From NCBI GenBank assembly GCA_041742235.1, contig JBGSJA010000135.1, positions 1-9,123 of the forward strand: a stretch of DNA of 9,123 bases. The letters are read 5' to 3'. The position numbers and the translations under genes were made by a program. Shown here in pieces: positions 4,974-9,123 of the stretch; the stretch's first letter is position 1; the number at the start of each line of letters is the position of its first letter. The DNA comes from BOKV01 sp041742235 (GTDB lineage: Bacteria; Pseudomonadota; Alphaproteobacteria; Rhizobiales; Rhizobiaceae). Under the pieces are notes generated by a model, which was not told where the DNA came from, ran no database searches, and saw only the letters and a program-made list of their open reading frames with translations.

Positions 4974-6263
4974 CTAGTCGTTGTTAGTCCCGGCTGGATT
5001 ATTGCGCACGAGACGCGGGCCATACATGGTTGCATTGCCGACAAGTTTGTCCATTTCATTACTGTAAGAATTGACGTTGTTGTAGTTTACTTGCCCATAC
5101 AGTCCGGGCGAGGCGCAGGACTTCAAGGCTCCCGCAAGTTGCGGCACGACATAGCGGTACCAACTCATCCAGGAATAAGTTGGCGAATAGTAAGGCGTTT
5201 CCAGGACCGCCAAGGCGACGCCGTCGCTTTTAATCCCACTGCATTCACTTTGCGGAACCGGCCCCACATACCCGTGAAACCAAGTGCTACCGGGAACATA
5301 TCTATTGCTGTCATGCAGTCCGTCGGTGATAACAAGCAGGATTTGCTTCCTGTTGCCCCATTTTTTAGCTCGCATTTCAGTCTTCATCCCGGCGAGCGCA
5401 ACAACGAAATCAGTATGTCGATTATATGGGACAACCGGCTTGATAAGTGCGGCTCTGCTTTTGAGTTGACTCATGTCTGAAGTGAGAGGAACGTGATTTT
5501 TGTATGAAATCCAGTTAGCCCCCTCATCGAAAGAATAGAGGCCAACACGATAATGAATTCTTTTTGGATCATTTTTTGTAATTCGATCCGCTAAAGTTTT
5601 AATCGCATCCATTACAGCGTTGTACTTGAGATAATACCCCCTGCTCAAAGCTCTGTAGTAAGAATCACCCGTTGCAAGTGTCCCCCCCGTATGACAAGCA
5701 AACTCGCAACCTACTTCACTGAGCATCTGGTCTGCCACTCGTACGGTTGCGCCGATCAACATGGAAGCAGTATTGTCGATCAGGACAAAGATATCCGCTT
5801 CCTCGATTTGGTAGCGAGCTTTTGCGCTTGCGCTGATGTCGAGTTTGGAAATCCCCACCATCTTTGAGAAATTCGTATTGAACTGCGCTTGCGCTGTGAT
5901 TTCGACTTCCTTGTCCGTAAGCTTGACGTCGAATTTATTGTAGGAAATGGCAAAATCGAGGTTGTTGCTCATCATCAGCTTGCCACGCTCGAGCAGTTGC
6001 TGACTGTTCAAACTGCCGTCATTCATGCTGCGCCGCGCAAGTTGGGTCGCAACGGTGTCTGCCGCCTGCTGCACCTGCGCTTTCATGTGGTATGCAGTAC
6101 CGACATCGACCGCAAGGCCCACAAGCCCGAACATCGGGATCGCGGAAATCGCGAATGTCATTGCCGAAAAACCGCGCCGGTCCGCGATGAAATCGCCCAG
6201 GCGACGGCGAAGGCGCCGGCCCGCCCGGCCGGATCTGATTGCAAGTTGCGATGTGAGTTTCAT
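4974..6263 (-). CDS. TadG-like pilus assembly protein with VWA domain
   Basis: A 429-residue protein. A basic N-terminus (RRLRRRLGDFIADRRG, ending at residue 31) leads into one membrane segment (about 33-55), then the Tad/TadG conserved stretch AVDVGTAYHMKAQVQQAADTVA (51-72). From about 157 a VWA domain follows: DIFVLIDNTASM with D163, T165 and S167, T284 in NRHTDF, and D314 in VITDG. The first MIDAS serine is a threonine. Cys186, Cys190, Cys341 and Cys383 could form disulphides in the periplasm. TadG-type proteins help assemble tight-adherence (Flp) pili and anchor in the inner membrane. The ATG at 6263 has GGGGA about 8 nt upstream. The TadE/TadF prepilin-like Glu after the RRG motif is Thr here, so processing by a prepilin peptidase is not expected. 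Codons in 4980-5900 are clearly more A/T-ending than in flanking genes. Confidence 0.85.
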   Translation of the reverse strand: MKLTSQLAIRSGRAGRRLRRRLGDFIADRRGFSAMTFAISAIPMFGLVGLAVDVGTAYHMKAQVQQAADTVATQLARRSMNDGSLNSQQLLERGKLMMSNNLDFAISYNKFDVKLTDKEVEITAQAQFNTNFSKMVGISKLDISASAKARYQIEEADIFVLIDNTASMLIGATVRVADQMLSEVGCEFACHTGGTLATGDSYYRALSRGYYLKYNAVMDAIKTLADRITKNDPKRIHYRVGLYSFDEGANWISYKNHVPLTSDMSQLKSRAALIKPVVPYNRHTDFVVALAGMKTEMRAKKWGNRKQILLVITDGLHDSNRYVPGSTWFHGYVGPVPQSECSGIKSDGVALAVLETPYYSPTYSWMSWYRYVVPQLAGALKSCASPGLYGQVNYNNVNSYSNEMDKLVGNATMYGPRLVRNNPAGTNND

Positions 6264-6299
6264 GGAAAATCCCCGTGCTGATGCATGGGATAATGTATG

Positions 6300-6311
6300 C
6301 GTATACGTATA
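6300..6311. repeat. Tandem CGTATA CGTATA, palindromic core
   Basis: CGTATA occurs twice in a row (6300-6305, 6306-6311). Overlapping perfect palindromes result: CGTATACG at 6300-6307 and TATACGTATA at 6302-6311. It overlaps the likely -10 and transcription start of the TadG-like gene, where a bound protein would block the promoter. Confidence 0.45.
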
Positions 6312-6335
6312 AATCGCGTTACCGGAAAAGGTTAA
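6307..6335 (-). promoter_or_regulatory. Candidate promoter of the TadG-like gene
   Basis: On the minus strand, TTAACC (6335-6330), a 17-nt spacer and TTATAC (6312-6307). Transcription would begin near 6300, about 37 nt before the ATG at 6263. The -10 is a good match; the -35 is moderate. Confidence 0.4.
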
Positions 6336-6391
6336 GCTGACATAAATTTTTCCGTTTCAATTCAATATAATACTGTTCTCTTGGTTATCAA

Positions 6392-6430
6392 TCGAATAAC
6401 AATTGTTCGATTTCAGATTTTTATATCTGA
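6392..6430. repeat. Two adjacent dyads in the divergent region
   Basis: TCGAA (6392-6396) and TTCGA (6406-6410) flank the perfect 10-bp palindrome AACAATTGTT (6398-6407). Three bases further, TCAGAT (6413-6418) and ATCTGA (6425-6430) form a 6-bp dyad with a 6-nt loop. They sit near the middle of the divergent region and could be operators controlling both sides, but A/T-rich DNA makes chance dyads more likely. Confidence 0.35.
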
Positions 6431-6527
6431 TTTGCAGTCTTTTTTTGTGTTGTATCAGTTTACTTGGCATGGATTTACTCAAATGTAATTTCCTTGGGCG
6501 AAACGATCCGGAAAAGGGGCGTCCGAG

Positions 6528-6977
6528 ATGAATTCTTCACTTTACAGGCTTCGAAAATTTCTCCGTGACCGGCGCGGTGCTGCAGCGGTAGAGGCAGCCT
6601 TGCTGGTTCCGATTTTCATACCGGTTTTCGTTTTCACGCTCGAGACCCTGATTTTTCTCTATTCATCGGTCTCCGTGGATCATGCCGTACGCGAAGCTGC
6701 GCGCGAAATCAAAATGGGAGGGATGACCGGATCGGCGAAAACAATCGTCTGCGAAAAGATACTGATACCAAATTGCCTTAACCGGATGACGGTCACGCTT
6801 TCAACCTACGACAACAAGGCCAAGTTGATCGGGACTACAACGTCACTGCCCGGCCCGGGCGTGCTCGCCATGCTGAAGGCCGAGTTGCCGGTCGAACCCG
6901 CAATGTTCATGTCCAAGCTTCTTGGAAAGAAAATCACTGCCAACAGCGCATATCTCTTCCAGACGGAGTTGTTCTAA
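6528..6977 (+). CDS. TadE-like pseudopilin
   Basis: A 149-residue protein with the TadE-like N-terminus: a short basic cytoplasmic part (LRKFLRDRRG, ending at Gly17), AAAVEAALLVPIF with Glu22 at the fifth place after the glycine, and a hydrophobic segment to about residue 47. In characterised Tad systems TadE and TadF are pseudopilins cut after this glycine by the TadV peptidase, giving minor subunits of Flp pili. The rest (48-149) would lie in the periplasm; Cys75 and Cys83 could bond. No tadV, tadA, tadBC or secretin gene is in the window, so the machine must be encoded elsewhere. Its TAA overlaps the ATG of the next gene by one base (TAATG), indicating translational coupling. Confidence 0.87.
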   Translation: MNSSLYRLRKFLRDRRGAAAVEAALLVPIFIPVFVFTLETLIFLYSSVSVDHAVREAAREIKMGGMTGSAKTIVCEKILIPNCLNRMTVTLSTYDNKAKLIGTTTSLPGPGVLAMLKAELPVEPAMFMSKLLGKKITANSAYLFQTELF

Positions 6978-7651
6978 TGCTTGCGTACACCGTACTCAAA
7001 AAGGCCGCCGCCTTTGCCGGCAGGTTTCTTGGCGACAAAAGAGGCACAATAGCCGTAGAATCCGCATTCATCATCCCGATCTATGTCGTGGTCTTCACCT
7101 TTTCATTCGAGGCAGTTGCCTACATCAAATTGAAACAGCGCTCCGAACAGGCGGTCTTCGCAATGGCCGATGTGGTGACGTCTCGAATTTCAGACGTCGA
7201 TTGCGAATTCATGGACAATCTCGGCAAGCTGGGCTGGGAAATGTTCCGCTACGGAAACTGGGGTTCGACCGTTCCTGTCACGAACACAACGAACATGAGC
7301 TACCAAGAGGTTCCGATCTGGGTAGTGGCAACAACGATCCAACCGAAACCAAGCGGCGCCGCGGCCACCGCACCAGCAACTGCTACAGTCAATTGGCAAT
7401 ACAAACGGGCTAGTTTGGCTGCGCCGATCGTCAGCAACGACAACAAGGTTGTCGTACCCCATCAATACTACGCGCCTTACGAGCAGCTTTTTTTGATTTA
7501 TGGCGAATTGAAATCGACCATGCCATACAATATGTTCGGCTTGTGGGGAAAAAACGTATTCTTCAAATCTGAGTTGAAGTACATGACGCCACGCAACGTC
7601 AGTATTATTGGTCTCCAAGGAGCCCTCAACTCGAATTGCAACAAGACTTAG
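6977..7651 (+). CDS. TadE/TadF-like pseudopilin, second copy
   Basis: A 224-residue protein. DKRGTIAVESAFIIPIYVVV (20-39) repeats the TadE pattern: Gly23, Glu28 at the fifth place after it, then a membrane segment to about residue 48. It is longer than its upstream neighbour, mainly through a periplasmic insert that includes a low-complexity Ala/Thr/Pro stretch (PSGAAATAPATATV, 125-138). Cys76 and Cys221 are the only cysteines. By position and length it fits the TadF-like partner of the preceding TadE, but sequence alone does not separate TadE from TadF. Its start codon shares an A with the stop of the previous gene. Its 3' end overlaps by 4 nt the stop of the convergent glycosidase-like gene, leaving no room for a terminator between them. 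Confidence 0.85.
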   Translation: MLAYTVLKKAAAFAGRFLGDKRGTIAVESAFIIPIYVVVFTFSFEAVAYIKLKQRSEQAVFAMADVVTSRISDVDCEFMDNLGKLGWEMFRYGNWGSTVPVTNTTNMSYQEVPIWVVATTIQPKPSGAAATAPATATVNWQYKRASLAAPIVSNDNKVVVPHQYYAPYEQLFLIYGELKSTMPYNMFGLWGKNVFFKSELKYMTPRNVSIIGLQGALNSNCNKT

Positions 7652-8457
7652 CGACGGATAACCACCAGCGCATTGTGAACCGCCGTTTCCCCCTCCACCG
7701 CAAGCTCGTCGCGGTCCTTCACCCATAATTGGGTGGAGCCGCCGCCATCCAGAGCCAGGGCGGCGTCGCAGCCGAAATGTCCGCCTTCCTGCTTCTGCCG
7801 CATCAGCCAGCCGGTTTCGTACAAGGTAAGGCCGGCCCCCGATATGACCAGCACGATTGCGGTGCTGTCATCGCGCAAAGTGCAAACCGCAGTACGCGGG
7901 CGGGCCGGGACCTGATTGGTGTTCATCGCCCACTTGCCGCCCGGCTCGATCATCAGCGGCTTGGATTGCAGCAGATCCGGCGTCCCCGCCGGTGGCTCGG
8001 GCGAGGCCGGCTCGATACCCAACTCATCCTTTGCGAAGATCAAATAGCCGCCGGTGGTTTTCCAGTTGGCTGAACGGGTTTTCCCGCCGATGCGCAGAAG
8101 GCCGACGGAATACAACTCCTTGCCATCGGCCTTTTCGCCAAAGAACCCGCCATTCACCGCCAGCACCGCGCCTGCATCCTGCGCGAAACCATCCGCTGAC
8201 TGGCCATCGGGATTGTCCTGCACGGCCAGCGCCATGCGGAACCGGTCCTGGTCGATCCGCAGGGCCGTGATCATGGCGCCAGCACCGGCGGAGGCCCGCT
8301 TGACCTGCAGCCCCGGCTCAAGCTCGATCCACTGTGCAGCCGCCAGCGCCGTGGCCGCTTCCGCGGTTCGAAGCGGCGCAATATCCTGAGCCAGCGCCGG
8401 GCCCGAAAAGGTTGCGGCGGCAGCCAGTAGCCAGGTTGCGGCTTGCTTGAGATTCAT
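7648..8457 (-). CDS. Exported phosphodiester glycosidase-like protein (NAGPA/DUF2233)
   Basis: A 269-residue protein with a signal peptide (MNLKQAATWLLAAAATF..GPALA, likely cleavage after Ala23), so periplasmic or secreted. The domain is phosphodiester glycosidase (NAGPA, PF09992), which in known members hydrolyses N-acetylglucosamine-1-phosphodiester links. Conserved motifs are visible: AVNGGFF (100-106), RTAVC (188-192) and ALALDGGGSTQLW (233-245), the glycine-rich block with the acidic residue D237. Bacterial homologues act on cell-wall or capsule-type glycans, but the substrate here is unknown. No strong ribosome binding site precedes the ATG at 8457. It follows the GcvT-domain gene by 51 nt on the same strand, so it may depend on that transcript. 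TTGACA on the minus strand (8492-8487) lacks a matching -10. Confidence 0.85.
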   Translation of the reverse strand: MNLKQAATWLLAAAATFSGPALAQDIAPLRTAEAATALAAAQWIELEPGLQVKRASAGAGAMITALRIDQDRFRMALAVQDNPDGQSADGFAQDAGAVLAVNGGFFGEKADGKELYSVGLLRIGGKTRSANWKTTGGYLIFAKDELGIEPASPEPPAGTPDLLQSKPLMIEPGGKWAMNTNQVPARPRTAVCTLRDDSTAIVLVISGAGLTLYETGWLMRQKQEGGHFGCDAALALDGGGSTQLWVKDRDELAVEGETAVHNALVVIRR

Positions 8458-8508
8458 GCGATCAGGAAGCCAACCGCCATTGTCATTGTCAATTGCCGGC
8501 CTGCTCGC
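8458..8508 (-). other. Short gap between the GcvT-domain gene and the glycosidase gene
   Basis: A 51-nt gap with a tandem ATTGTC ATTGTC on the plus strand (8480-8491). TTGACA on the minus strand is the only promoter-like word; no hairpin is seen, which suits read-through into the glycosidase gene. Confidence 0.35.
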
Positions 8509-9123
8509 TCAGCTTCGCGGTTTGAGGTTTTGCGGATCGTAAAGCGGCTTGTAGCCGACGCCCGCCACGACCATGGGATAGCGCTCGCCGAAATACTCGA
8601 TCTCCAGCTTGCGCCCCTCTTGCGCCCATTCATGCGGCAAATAGCCGAGCGCGATGTTCTTGCCGATGGTCGGCCCGTAGGCAATTGACGTCGTGAACGA
8701 CCTGCGGCCGAGACTGTCCACCAATCCTTCACCCGTCGCGGGATTGAGGATCGGGCAAATGCCGACGGGGTAGCGTGCTACGCCGGCTGAATCGGTGTTC
8801 ACTTCCATCACCAACGTGCACAGCATTGCCGGCTGGTGCGGCCTTGCACGGTGCTCCAGATGCGCCGCCTTGCCGCGGAAATCGGCTTCCTTCACCTTCG
8901 GGCGGGCGAGATGGGCTTCCAGCAGATTGTATTCGGTCAACAGGTCGGCATTCTGCAGGCGCAGGCTCTTCTCCATTCGGCGGCTGTTGGCATAGGTCTC
9001 GACGCCGAAGGGCATGACGCCGGTCGAGCGAAGCGCATCCCATACCGCCAGCCCGTCCTCGTAGCGCATGTGCAATTCCCAGCCCTGCTCTCCGACATAG
9101 GAAATGCGGAAGGCGGTCACGTC
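8509..9123 (-). CDS. GcvT-domain dehydrogenase (dimethylglycine/sarcosine type), C-terminal part
   Basis: The last 204 codons of a gene that enters from the right edge. FRISYVGEQGWELHM near the start of the visible part is the GcvT (aminomethyltransferase) motif R-x-S-Y-x-G-E-x-G-x-E. It continues as the folate-binding GcvT fold, then the C-terminal barrel (LCTLVMEVN..., LVDSLGRRSFTTSIAYGPTIGKNIALGYLPHEWA). In rhizobia, such GcvT ends are usually fused to an FAD oxidoreductase of about 800 residues that oxidises dimethylglycine, sarcosine or similar N-methyl amines and passes the C1 unit to tetrahydrofolate. The FAD half is outside the window, so a stand-alone aminomethyltransferase cannot be excluded. 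Translation is open at 9123; an internal GTG at 9120 is not a real start. Confidence 0.83.
   Translation of the reverse strand, partial: DVTAFRISYVGEQGWELHMRYEDGLAVWDALRSTGVMPFGVETYANSRRMEKSLRLQNADLLTEYNLLEAHLARPKVKEADFRGKAAHLEHRARPHQPAMLCTLVMEVNTDSAGVARYPVGICPILNPATGEGLVDSLGRRSFTTSIAYGPTIGKNIALGYLPHEWAQEGRKLEIEYFGERYPMVVAGVGYKPLYDPQNLKPRS

Larger units (their letters stand above)
6264..6527. promoter_or_regulatory. AT-rich divergent regulatory region of the Tad-like genes
   Basis: These 264 bases separate the minus-strand TadG-like gene from the plus-strand TadE pair and hold no ORF of note. Composition is very low in GC (16 of 60 at 6361-6420). They carry the minus-strand promoter candidate, the CGTATA repeat and two dyads listed separately. 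T-runs near 6440 and poor -10/-35 matches left no clear plus-strand promoter. The TadE start at 6528 has AGGGG about 9 nt upstream. Confidence 0.6.

Noticed and set aside
6460..6480. Possible sigma-54 promoter around TTGGCATGG before the TadE gene
   Set aside because: The GG and the expected GC element are not 10 bases apart (CT is found instead), so the required core is missing.
7190..7726. Minus-strand 178-codon frame opposite the second TadE-like gene
   Set aside because: It is antisense to a gene with clear TadE features, and Trp/Cys/Arg-rich text gives no family match.
8487..8492. Perfect TTGACA before the glycosidase gene
   Set aside because: No -10-like sequence follows at 16-18 nt, so it is noted but not called as a promoter.
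8729..9043. Alternative minus-strand frame within the GcvT-domain gene
   Set aside because: It overlaps a frame with a clear GcvT motif and contains no motif of its own.

Overview
The window looks like the chromosome of a high-GC alphaproteobacterium, most likely Hyphomicrobiales (Rhizobiales; Mesorhizobium/Phyllobacteriaceae-like). The basis is the gene families present: gabT with a LysR regulator, a DUF1127 miniprotein, a GlxA-type AraC regulator, DUF1194, orphan TadE/TadG proteins and a GcvT-domain amine dehydrogenase, together with strongly G/C-ending codons. This placement is inference; there is no rRNA or other marker gene. No tRNA, rRNA, CRISPR array, transposase or phage gene was seen.

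Layout. Positions 1-1084 (minus strand) hold the first 41 codons of a GABA-type aminotransferase, preceded by a LysR regulator. A divergent 118-bp gap leads to two small plus-strand genes: a DUF1127 protein (1203-1361) and an unrecognised 45-residue ORF (1703-1840). The small ORF has a long leader carrying two overlapping inverted repeats, then two 3' hairpins. At 1911-2906 (minus) is a family-61-type glycosyltransferase. It is divergent from a GlxA/GbdR-like AraC regulator at 3059-4027 (plus).

Positions 4031-7651 form a surface/secretion block. It contains an exported DUF1194 protein with a VWA-type metal site (minus), a TadG-like membrane protein with a VWA domain (minus), and, divergent from it across an AT-rich 264-bp region, two overlapping TadE-like pseudopilin genes (plus). 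No tad motor, secretin or prepilin peptidase gene is nearby, so this is an orphan minor-pilin module. Its base composition falls well below that of the flanks: 35% GC at 5521-5580 and 27% at 6361-6420, against 77% at 3661-3720 (counted by hand).

Positions 7648-9123 (minus) hold an exported phosphodiester glycosidase-like protein and the last 204 codons of a GcvT-domain dehydrogenase of the dimethylglycine/sarcosine type. The GlxA/GbdR-like regulator and this dehydrogenase could belong to one methylated-amine pathway interrupted by the Tad block, but that is inference.

The best candidates for something undescribed are the 45-residue gene with its structured leader, the two-VWA/two-pseudopilin orphan module, and a hairpin that would hide the ribosome binding site of the DUF1194 gene.
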